Assembly (NCBI GenBank): GCA_050944255.1
Contig: JBMNQS010000102.1
Location: forward strand, 1-5,452
Length of the DNA stretch: 5,452 nucleotides
Origin: JBMNQS01 sp050944255
Lineage (GTDB): Bacteria; Bacillota; Clostridia; Christensenellales; Maliibacteriaceae
Direction of reading: 5' to 3'
Positions within the stretch are counted from its first letter, which is position 1. Each line of letters opens with the position of its first letter. The position numbers and the translations under genes were made by a program. Shown here one piece after another: positions 1 to 5,452 of the stretch. The notes under the pieces are model-generated. The model was not told the DNA's origin, searched no databases, and worked only from the letters and a program-made list of their open reading frames with translations.

Positions 1-148
1 CTATTTAAGACTAATCCTAAACGCGGGACATGTCAAGTCCCAGGCGTCCTTTCTAATAAGTTCCAGCGCTCATTTTTTTCATCGCCTGAAGATAGCGGCG
101 GCACAAGCCGGCAGCTTGCGCTTCAGAAGCCGCACAGGTGGCCTCAAG

Positions 149-183
149 TTGTTTTTTCCCTTATTTTAGGGTACTCTTATAAG
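149..183 (+). promoter_or_regulatory. Weak candidate promoter for polA operon
   Basis: TTGTTT at 149-154 resembles a -35 element. With a 17-bp spacer the -10 would be TACTCT at 172-177, a poor match. A much better -10, TATAAG at 178-183 (five of six to TATAAT), lies 23 bp from that -35, which is too far, so it would need a weak -35 such as the T/C tract at 154-160. Position relative to the polA start at 214 is reasonable for a short 5' UTR. The exact elements are inference. Confidence 0.3.
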
Positions 184-185
184 AG
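174..185. repeat. Perfect 12-bp palindrome over the candidate -10
   Basis: CTCTTATAAGAG reads the same on both strands and covers the best -10-like hexamer upstream of polA. It could be an operator half-site pair or simply chance in an AT-rich leader. No matching copy is seen before the other genes in the window. Confidence 0.4.
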
Positions 186-202
186 AAACAAAATGTTTCC
201 AA

Positions 203-208
203 AAGGAG
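203..208 (+). promoter_or_regulatory. Shine-Dalgarno site that fixes the polA start
   Basis: AAGGAG lies 5 nt before ATG 214. The in-frame ATG at 193 has no purine-rich site at a suitable distance upstream, and its seven extra codons include the Shine-Dalgarno sequence itself (read as K-G-V). The start at 214 is therefore preferred. Confidence 0.85.
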
Positions 209-213
209 TTTTT

Positions 214-2811
214 ATGTCTGAAAAACTGGTTGTCATAGACGGATACAGTCTGCTGCACCGCGCGTTTTACGCGCTGCCGCCGCTGACGGCGGGGGACGGC
301 ACGCCCACGGGCGCGGTCTATGGCTTTTTAAGCATGCTGTTTAAGGTGGCGGAAAACGCCCGGCCGGACTATCTGGTGGTGGCGCTGGACCGCAAGGAGC
401 CCACCATGCGCCACGAGATGTTCGAGGGGTACAAGGCCCAGCGCCCGCCTATGCCGGAGCTGCTTCGCCCGCAGGTACCGCTGCTGATCCGGGTGCTGGA
501 GGATATGAAAATTCCCATGCGCGACGCCGCCGGCTACGAGGCCGACGACATACTGGGCACCTACGCCTGCGCGGCGGAGGAAAAGGGTATCGAGGCGTAT
601 CTGGTCACCGGTGACAAAGACGTGCTGCAGTTGGTTTCGGACAAGGTTCAGGTCTGGCTGACGAGAAAGGGCATCAGCGAGATCGACGTGTACGATCCGC
701 AGAAGCTGACGGAGGTCTACGGCCTGACGCCCGATAAGATGATCGATCTCAAGGCGCTGATGGGGGACAGCTCAGATAACATTCCGGGGATTCCCGGGGT
801 GGGGGAAAAGACGGCGCTGAAGCTGCTGCACCAATTCGGCTCCCTGGAGGGCATTTTGGAAAACGCCGGGAACGTTTCGGGCCCCAAGCTGCAGCAGAGG
901 TTAATGCAGAATGCCGATCTGGCCCGCATGAGCCGCAAGCTGGCGGTGATCCACTGCGAGGCGCCGGTGGCGGCGGAGGACCTGGAGGCCATACGCTACC
1001 GGCCCGAGGGCGGCGAAGGCGTGCGCCGGAGGTTTTTGGAGCTGGGCTTTAAGTCGCTCTTGAAGCGGCTGGACATTATGACCGGCGGCGAAGGCGCGGA
1101 AACGATTCCGGAGCAGGCCGCCCCGGGTGTCAAAACCGTGACGATCCGCGATGAGGCCACTTTGAATGAAGCGTCGGCGTCGTGGCGCAAGGCGAAGAGG
1201 ATCGCCGTTCATCTGGAGGACGACCGTCTCAGCGTCAGTACGGGGAAGGATGCCGCCGCCTATATTGAACTGCAGCAGGACCTCCTCAGCGCCGGGCTGA
1301 CGCCCGAGGCTGTCTTTAACGCGCTTGGGCCGCTGTTTGAGGACGCGGGCGTGGAAAAGGTCCTCTACGACGCCAAGGCCTGGATGACGCGCCTGAAGGC
1401 CTTTGGAATCGATTTAAACGGCGTGGGCTTCGATATCCTCATCGCCGCCTACCTGCTGGATGCCACCGCCAGCCGCTACCCCATGGACCGGCTACGGGAC
1501 GTGCATGCCGGCGGCGCCGGAGAAAAGGATGCGGCTCTGCTTCTTCGGATGCGCGAAAGCATGCGCAAGAAGCTCTGCGATCTGGATATGCAGGAACTTT
1601 TCGAGGAAATGGAGCTGCCGCTGATAAAAGTGCTGTTCGATATGGAGCAGGAGGGCTTCCGTGTGGACGAGGAGGCGCTGGACGCCATCGGGCGGGAGCT
1701 GGGCGAGGCCATTGAAACGCTGTCGGAAGAAATTTTGGACCTGGCGGGCCATCCCTTCAACATCAACAGCCCCAAGCAATTGGGCGTGGTGCTCTTTGAG
1801 GAGTTGGGCCTTCGGGCGATTAAAAAGACCAAGAGCGGCTACTCCACCGACGTGGACGTGCTGGAGCAGCTCTCGCAGGACCATCCCATCGTGCCGCTGA
1901 TCATCCGTTACCGTCAGGTCTCCAAGCTCAAGAACACCTACGTGGACGGCCTGAAGCCCCTGATTAGCAAGGCGGACGGGAAGCTGCACACCACGTTCCA
2001 CCAGGAGGTGACCACCACCGGCCGCATTTCCTCCAGCGAGCCCAATCTGCAGAACATTCCCGTGCGCACCGAGCTGGGGCGGCCCCTGCGCAAGATTTTC
2101 TGCGCATCGGCGGAGGATCGCATCCTGGTGGACGCCGACTATTCGCAGATCGAACTGCGGGTGCTGGCGCACATGTCCCAGGACGAACGGATGATGTGGG
2201 CCTTCTCCGAGGGTCTGGACATCCACGTGAACACCGCCGCGCAGATGTGGGGCGTCAAGCTGTCGCAGGTCACCGACCAGATGCGTACGGCGGCCAAGGC
2301 CATTAATTTCGGCATTGTGTACGGCATCAGCGATTTCGGGCTTTCCAGGAACATCGGCATCTCCAGAAAGCAGGCCGGCGAGTTTATCCGGCGCTATCTT
2401 GAGACGTACCAGGGCGTGCGCGACTTCATGGAGAACATCGTGGCCGAGGCGGAGAAAAACGGCTATGCCGTCACCATGTTCGGCCGCCGCCGCTACCTGC
2501 CGGAATTGACCGCCGGCCAGTACAACGTCCGCAATTTCGGGAAGCGGGTGGCCATGAACATGCCCATACAGGGCACCGCCGCCGACATCATCAAAATGGC
2601 CATGATCCGCGTCCACCAGGCACTGGAGGAGAGCGATCTGGACGCCAAACTGATCCTTCAGGTCCACGACGAACTGATCGTGGACTGCCATAAGAGCGCC
2701 CGGGATCAGGCGGCGCAGATCGTCCGGGAATCCATGCAGCAGGTGATCCGCCTGGACGTACCGCTGGTGGCGGAGGTGAAGAGCGGAAGGACGTGGTACG
2801 ATGCCAAGTAA
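214..2811 (+). CDS. polA: DNA polymerase I
   Basis: This is a cytoplasmic family A polymerase of 865 residues that fills gaps, removes RNA primers and serves excision repair. The N-terminal 5'-nuclease (about 1-290) shows D9 in the VVIDGYS strand, YEADDI (D111, D112), TGDKD (D134, D136) and GDSSDN (D185, D188), followed by a helix-hairpin-helix at about 190-215. Residues of roughly 310-470 correspond to the 3'-5' exonuclease fold but lack its catalytic set: the DTET motif reads HLED (333-336), and the E. coli Asp424 position is Trp390 by my alignment. The polymerase domain (about 480-865) is complete: TTGR motif; motif A with D642 and steric gate E647; motif B with R691, K695, F699 and Y703; motif C HDE at 818-820. 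The spacing matches E. coli Pol I (D705, D882) with a constant offset of 63. Length is close to Bacillus homologues and below the 928 of E. coli. First gene of the operon; its 3' end overlaps coaE by 11 nt. Confidence 0.98.
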   Translation: MSEKLVVIDGYSLLHRAFYALPPLTAGDGTPTGAVYGFLSMLFKVAENARPDYLVVALDRKEPTMRHEMFEGYKAQRPPMPELLRPQVPLLIRVLEDMKIPMRDAAGYEADDILGTYACAAEEKGIEAYLVTGDKDVLQLVSDKVQVWLTRKGISEIDVYDPQKLTEVYGLTPDKMIDLKALMGDSSDNIPGIPGVGEKTALKLLHQFGSLEGILENAGNVSGPKLQQRLMQNADLARMSRKLAVIHCEAPVAAEDLEAIRYRPEGGEGVRRRFLELGFKSLLKRLDIMTGGEGAETIPEQAAPGVKTVTIRDEATLNEASASWRKAKRIAVHLEDDRLSVSTGKDAAAYIELQQDLLSAGLTPEAVFNALGPLFEDAGVEKVLYDAKAWMTRLKAFGIDLNGVGFDILIAAYLLDATASRYPMDRLRDVHAGGAGEKDAALLLRMRESMRKKLCDLDMQELFEEMELPLIKVLFDMEQEGFRVDEEALDAIGRELGEAIETLSEEILDLAGHPFNINSPKQLGVVLFEELGLRAIKKTKSGYSTDVDVLEQLSQDHPIVPLIIRYRQVSKLKNTYVDGLKPLISKADGKLHTTFHQEVTTTGRISSSEPNLQNIPVRTELGRPLRKIFCASAEDRILVDADYSQIELRVLAHMSQDERMMWAFSEGLDIHVNTAAQMWGVKLSQVTDQMRTAAKAINFGIVYGISDFGLSRNIGISRKQAGEFIRRYLETYQGVRDFMENIVAEAEKNGYAVTMFGRRRYLPELTAGQYNVRNFGKRVAMNMPIQGTAADIIKMAMIRVHQALEESDLDAKLILQVHDELIVDCHKSARDQAAQIVRESMQQVIRLDVPLVAEVKSGRTWYDAK

Positions 2812-3400
2812 AGTCATCGGGCTCACCGGCGGCATCGCCTCGGGCAAATCCACGGCGGCGGAGCATTTGAAGCGCCGCGGCGCCTGGGTGCTGGACGCGG
2901 ACGAAGTGTCCCGGCGGGTGGTGGAAAGGGGCACGGCGGGCCACGCGGCCATTTTGCGGGCCTTCGGAGAGGAATTCTTTACCGAAAGCGGGGAACTGGA
3001 CCGCAAGAAGCTGGGCCGGCACGTCTTTGCCCGCCCGGGCGAGCTGGAAAAGCTCAACGATATATTGCATCCGCTCATCCTTGAGGCCATCCGCGGCGAT
3101 GTGCGGGCGGCCAGGGATGCGGGGGAGAAGCTGATCGTGGTGGTGATGCCGCTTTTACTGGAATGCGGCGCGCAGCATCTGGTGGACGAGGTGTGGAGCA
3201 TTTCCGTTTCCGAGGATATGCAGGTCCGGCGGCTTATGCAGCGGGACGCCTTTACCCGAGAGGAGGCCCTGCGGCGCATCAGGGCGCAGATGCCTGAAGA
3301 GGAGCGCAGGAAGCAGAGCCACCGGATCATCGATAACAGCGGCGACGCAGCAGCTATGCTGCGGGAACTGGACCGCTTACTGAAAGAAGAATACGCATGA
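2801..3400 (+). CDS. coaE: Dephospho-CoA kinase
   Basis: This protein of 199 residues phosphorylates the 3'-hydroxyl of the ribose of dephospho-CoA with ATP, the last step of coenzyme A synthesis, in the cytoplasm. Visible family features are the Walker A loop GGIASGKST (10-18, K16), the substrate-side Asp in LDADEV (D32/D34), the LDRKKLGRHVF and ILHPLI segments in the CoA-binding domain, PLLLE (family PLL-E motif), and the C-terminal lid with RLMQRD, EEALRRI and the Q..EEER..S..IIDNSGD pattern. Length is typical for CoaE. The start at 2801 lies inside the end of polA, and AAGGA at 2787-2791 gives a 9-nt spacing to ATG. The 11-nt overlap upstream and 4-nt overlap downstream point to coupled translation within one operon. 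Adjacency to polA is common in Firmicutes and supports the call. Nothing in it appears truncated. Confidence 0.96.
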   Translation: MPSKVIGLTGGIASGKSTAAEHLKRRGAWVLDADEVSRRVVERGTAGHAAILRAFGEEFFTESGELDRKKLGRHVFARPGELEKLNDILHPLILEAIRGDVRAARDAGEKLIVVVMPLLLECGAQHLVDEVWSISVSEDMQVRRLMQRDAFTREEALRRIRAQMPEEERRKQSHRIIDNSGDAAAMLRELDRLLKEEYA

Positions 3401-5031
3401 AGAAAAGGCTTAAAACGGCCGGCGCCCTGTGGCTGGCGTTCATTCTGATACTTTGCATCGGCTGCGGTATGGCGCAGGAACCGCCTGCGGAGCCGACGCC
3501 CGCGCCCATGGAAACCTGGGTGCCGGTGGAGGACGGGCACATCACCATCGGCATGCCGGAGAACCTGGGCAGAAGTCATCCTCTGTTTCCCGGGTCAAGG
3601 GAAATGGTGAGCATCCACGGCCTGATGTTCGAGGGCTTGTTCAGGCTGGATGAAAGCGGAAAACCCCAGCCCAATCTGGCGGAGAGCTACAGCCGGGAAG
3701 AGACGGAGGACGGGTACCGGTGGACGTTTCAAATCCGTAAAAACGTCAAGTGGCACGGGAATAACGGCGCCTTGTCCGCTTCCGACGTCAAATTCACACT
3801 GGATACCCTCCTGCAGGCTGAAGAGAGCTTCTACAAAGGCAACGTGGCGGGCATTACGGAGGTTGAAACCCAGGCGGATGCGGTGATCCTTCTTACCGAC
3901 GCCACGGTGAGCTACACCCTTTTGGAGCGCCTGACGTTTCCCATCGTCCCCAAAAGGGTCTATGAAGAACAGGGCGAGGACCAGGCCGATCCCAAGCCGG
4001 TGGGCAGCGGCCCGTTTGAGGCCGACGTCTTTGATGTGGACGTGAAGATAGAGCTCGTGCGCAACGCATCCTGGTGGCGGGAGGGCGCCAAGCTGGCCTC
4101 CATTACCATAGAGAGCTTCCACGACTATGAGACCGTCTGGAACCGTTTCCGGCAGGGGGACGTGGACATGGCCCTGTGCGACCGGATCACCGCCGCCAGC
4201 TTCTACGGCGGGGACCAGGCGCAGATTATTGATGTGAGGAGCCGCACGCTGGACATGCTGGTGCCCAATCTCAGCCACGACTTTTTAAGCGACGAGAGTG
4301 TGCGCCGGGCCATTGCCTACGCGGTACACACCAATGAGGTGATCATCCAGGTGTATTTGAACCGCGGCACGCCGGTGAATCTGCCCCTTGCCGCCGACAA
4401 CTGGCTGAGCGACGTTTCGCTGCACCGGTATGATTTTGACCCGTACATGGCCGGAGCGTTATTGAGGCAGGCCGGTTTTACCGCGGATGAGGAAGGTATC
4501 CTGCACAAGCAGGTTGATGGTGAAAATGTCAGGTTTGAGCTGACCATCGCCACCAACGCCGAGGCGGGCGACGCCCTGCGGGAGGATACGGCGGCGCTTT
4601 TGGCCCGGCAGCTTCGCGCCGTGGGAATTGACGCCAGCGTGGAGACCATGGCCCTGCAGGAACTGGAAGATAAGGTGCAAAGCGGCGATTACGACATGGC
4701 GCTCTGCGGCGTGGTGATGGGTGTGCCGCTGGATTTTCCCGCGCTTTACGGCGCGGACGGCGCGGCCAACCTGAACGGCTTTTCCTCGCCGGATATAGAG
4801 TCGGCGCTCTCGGCGCTGCCCCAGGCGCAGTCGCCGGAGGATTACCGGGAAAGCGTCATATCGCTCTGTTCGCGGGTGCTGGATCATCAGGGCACGATCC
4901 CGCTGTATTACCGCCAGCACACGCTTTTGACTTCCCGGCGCGTGGCCGGGGTGAAGCGCTCCATGGAGCCGTTTGCCTTCTTCGAGCCGGAGCAGTGGAC
5001 AGTGCGCAACCGCGTGACCCAAAGCCCGTAG
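3397..5031 (+). CDS. Family-5 ABC transporter solute-binding lipoprotein (peptide/nickel type)
   Basis: This protein of 544 residues is an extracytoplasmic solute-binding protein, probably lipid-anchored. Residues 1-23 form a signal peptide: basic MKKRLK, a hydrophobic core at about 8-21, then CIGC with Cys23 as the likely lipidated residue. A Pro-rich linker follows (about 28-38). The mature part shows SBP_bac_5 landmarks: MFEGLF (about 77-82), NLAESY (93-98), RWTFQIRKNVKWH (108-120), SASDVKFTLDTL (127-138), VGSGPFEA (202-209), ESVRRAIAYAV (300-310) and LLRQAGF (355-361). Related proteins bind oligopeptides, dipeptides, nickel-chelates or other solutes; the ligand here cannot be told from sequence. 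The start codon lies in an ATGA overlap with coaE, with only a weak purine stretch (GAAAGAAG) before it, so translation probably depends on coupling. No permease or ATPase gene lies next to it in the window. I give no gene symbol because oppA, dppA and nikA cannot be distinguished. Confidence 0.92.
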   Translation: MKKRLKTAGALWLAFILILCIGCGMAQEPPAEPTPAPMETWVPVEDGHITIGMPENLGRSHPLFPGSREMVSIHGLMFEGLFRLDESGKPQPNLAESYSREETEDGYRWTFQIRKNVKWHGNNGALSASDVKFTLDTLLQAEESFYKGNVAGITEVETQADAVILLTDATVSYTLLERLTFPIVPKRVYEEQGEDQADPKPVGSGPFEADVFDVDVKIELVRNASWWREGAKLASITIESFHDYETVWNRFRQGDVDMALCDRITAASFYGGDQAQIIDVRSRTLDMLVPNLSHDFLSDESVRRAIAYAVHTNEVIIQVYLNRGTPVNLPLAADNWLSDVSLHRYDFDPYMAGALLRQAGFTADEEGILHKQVDGENVRFELTIATNAEAGDALREDTAALLARQLRAVGIDASVETMALQELEDKVQSGDYDMALCGVVMGVPLDFPALYGADGAANLNGFSSPDIESALSALPQAQSPEDYRESVISLCSRVLDHQGTIPLYYRQHTLLTSRRVAGVKRSMEPFAFFEPEQWTVRNRVTQSP

Positions 5032-5052
5032 ATTCCCGGAAATACACCATTG

Positions 5053-5095
5053 TTAAAGTGAATTTCAATCGTCCTTCAAATAACGTTCACTTAAA
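5053..5095. repeat. Imperfect inverted repeat upstream of the last gene
   Basis: AAGTGAA at 5056-5062 is the reverse complement of TTCACTT at 5086-5092. The arms extend by TTA and AA if one A is bulged (TTAAAGTGAA against TTCACTTAA). The 23-nt spacer is long for a hairpin, and no T-run follows, so an operator or regulator-binding site is more likely than a terminator. No known operator consensus was recognised. Confidence 0.4.
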
Positions 5096-5141
5096 GGCGT
5101 TATGCTGATGTCAAGGAAATTATTTGCCATAAGGTTCTGTG

Positions 5142-5148
5142 AAGGAGG
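5142..5148 (+). promoter_or_regulatory. Strong Shine-Dalgarno site for a GTG start
   Basis: AAGGAGG is a full-strength ribosome binding site ending 8 nt before GTG 5157. It decides both the frame and the start of the last gene, which has no in-frame ATG before codon 70. Confidence 0.85.
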
Positions 5149-5156
5149 TTTTCACT

Positions 5157-5452
5157 GTGTATAACGATCATGACAATAGACCCGAAGGCGCCGGCGCAAA
5201 CGGCAATCAAAGCGATCCGGCGGGCGGAGGCGGCGACACGAGGGTGGACGGCGGCTACCGCTGGTCGAGAAACGACGAGAGGGCGAGCTTCACTCCGGCG
5301 GCCGCTTCGGAGGACTTCTATGAAGCCGGGGCAAGGCGCCAGGCATCCGGTCCCGATCCCAGGATGGAGGTTTTCGGCCAAAAGAAGAAAAAGCGTACCG
5401 GCGCGGTGGTGGCGCTGGTGCTGGTCCTGTGCCTGATCGTGGGCACCATCGG
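5157..5452 (+). CDS. Membrane-anchored protein, probably HtrA/DegP-like serine protease (partial, N-terminus only)
   Basis: The right edge cuts this gene after 98 codons. It starts at GTG 5157. Residues 1-75 are hydrophilic, rich in Gly, Asn, Asp, Arg and Ala (GGGG at 23-26, YRWSRNDE at 34-41), and look disordered. The basic cluster KKKKR (76-80) is followed by an uninterrupted hydrophobic stretch from 82 (GAVVALVLVLCLIVG), which continues into the window end. This indicates a cytoplasmic tail plus a single membrane anchor with the rest outside the cell. Gram-positive HtrA-type trypsin-like proteases (PDZ-containing quality-control enzymes) often begin this way, and that is my best guess. Other single-pass proteins with a similar layout, such as anti-sigma factors or LytR-type proteins, remain possible, as no catalytic motif is visible. 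Its own promoter is likely given the gap and the strong ribosome binding site. Confidence 0.6.
   Translation, partial: MYNDHDNRPEGAGANGNQSDPAGGGGDTRVDGGYRWSRNDERASFTPAAASEDFYEAGARRQASGPDPRMEVFGQKKKKRTGAVVALVLVLCLIVGTI

Larger units (their letters stand above)
1..213. other. Non-coding leader upstream of polA
   Basis: This stretch is more AT-rich than the genes and I recognise no gene in it. It contains a small hairpin (GGGAC at 25-29 with GTCCC at 37-41, seven-base loop), T-runs near 73-79 and 152-157, and a short CCCT/AGGG pair at 158-161 and 168-171. The polA reading frame stays open leftward to base 1, but it has no ATG before 193 and its translation looks unlike a protein. On the minus strand, a stop-to-stop frame of about 36 codons ends with TAG at 55-53 and has no good start. 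Neither the hairpin nor the T-runs form a clear intrinsic terminator. A TTGACA hexamer lies on the minus strand (TGTCAA at 31-36), but no good -10 follows it. Confidence 0.6.
5032..5156. other. AT-richer intergenic region before the last gene
   Basis: This 125-nt gap is clearly richer in A and T than the flanking genes. No stem followed by a T-run is present after the stop at 5029-5031; the only short symmetry there is TTCC-C-GGAA at 5033-5041. So readthrough from the operon is possible. A -10-like TATGCT at 5101-5106 lacks a good -35 at normal spacing, and CATAAG at 5129-5134 is another weak candidate. The base composition suggests a promoter, but I cannot place it with confidence. Confidence 0.5.

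Noticed and set aside
25..79. Hairpin at 25-41 and T-run at 73-79 as an intrinsic terminator of an upstream gene
   Set aside because: The stem is only 5 bp and the T-run is more than 30 bases downstream, so the two do not form a terminator.
193..213. ATG at 193 as the polA start
   Set aside because: It has no suitable ribosome binding site, and the extra seven residues are encoded by the Shine-Dalgarno region of the ATG at 214, where family members normally begin (MSEKLVVIDG-like).
1492..3579. A 695-codon open frame on the minus strand across polA and coaE
   Set aside because: It lies opposite two well-supported genes, its translation is rich in Arg, Ser, His and Leu as expected from GC-rich antisense reading, and it shows no recognisable domain. 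It is a shadow frame.
5100..5381. Minus-strand open frame of 93 codons over the last gene
   Set aside because: It is antisense to the better-supported GTG gene and has no ribosome binding site or known motif.
5170..5436. ATG-started plus-strand frame of 88 codons at the right edge
   Set aside because: It is out of frame with the strong ribosome binding site, and its translation is low-complexity Arg/Ala/Thr. The GTG frame at 5157 gives a sensible membrane-anchored protein.

Overview
The window looks like chromosome from a fairly GC-rich, Gram-positive-type bacterium, most likely a Clostridia-like Firmicute. The evidence is indirect: strong AGGAG-type ribosome binding sites, genes packed with short overlaps, a Pol I with a degenerate proofreading domain of the kind known from Bacillus relatives, a lipoprotein-type solute-binding protein, and the start of a membrane-anchored protein with a long cytoplasmic N-terminus. 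I cannot assign a genus. I see no insertion sequence, CRISPR array, tRNA, rRNA or phage gene.

Layout: bases 1-213 are a non-coding leader with a weak promoter candidate and a perfect 12-bp palindrome. polA (214-2811) follows, starting at the second of two in-frame ATGs because only that one has a Shine-Dalgarno site. coaE (2801-3400) overlaps polA by 11 nt. A family-5 (peptide/nickel-type) ABC solute-binding lipoprotein gene (3397-5031) overlaps coaE by the 4-nt ATGA. All three run on the plus strand and are almost certainly one translationally coupled operon. A 125-nt AT-richer gap (5032-5156) holds an imperfect inverted repeat and no convincing terminator. After it, a GTG-started gene (5157 to the right edge) encodes a hydrophilic N-terminus, a KKKKR stop-transfer cluster and the start of a transmembrane helix. 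This is most like the N-terminus of a Gram-positive HtrA/DegP-type protease, but its catalytic part lies outside the window.

Functionally, polA (DNA repair and Okazaki fragment processing) and coaE (last step of CoA synthesis) are housekeeping genes commonly adjacent in Firmicutes. The solute-binding protein has no permease or ATPase gene beside it here, so it is either an orphan receptor or works with a transporter encoded elsewhere. The region is mostly ordinary core genome. I did not find a convincing new biological system. The points most worth a second look are the orphan binding protein coupled to coaE, its atypical lipobox, the eroded proofreading domain of Pol I and the two intergenic regions.
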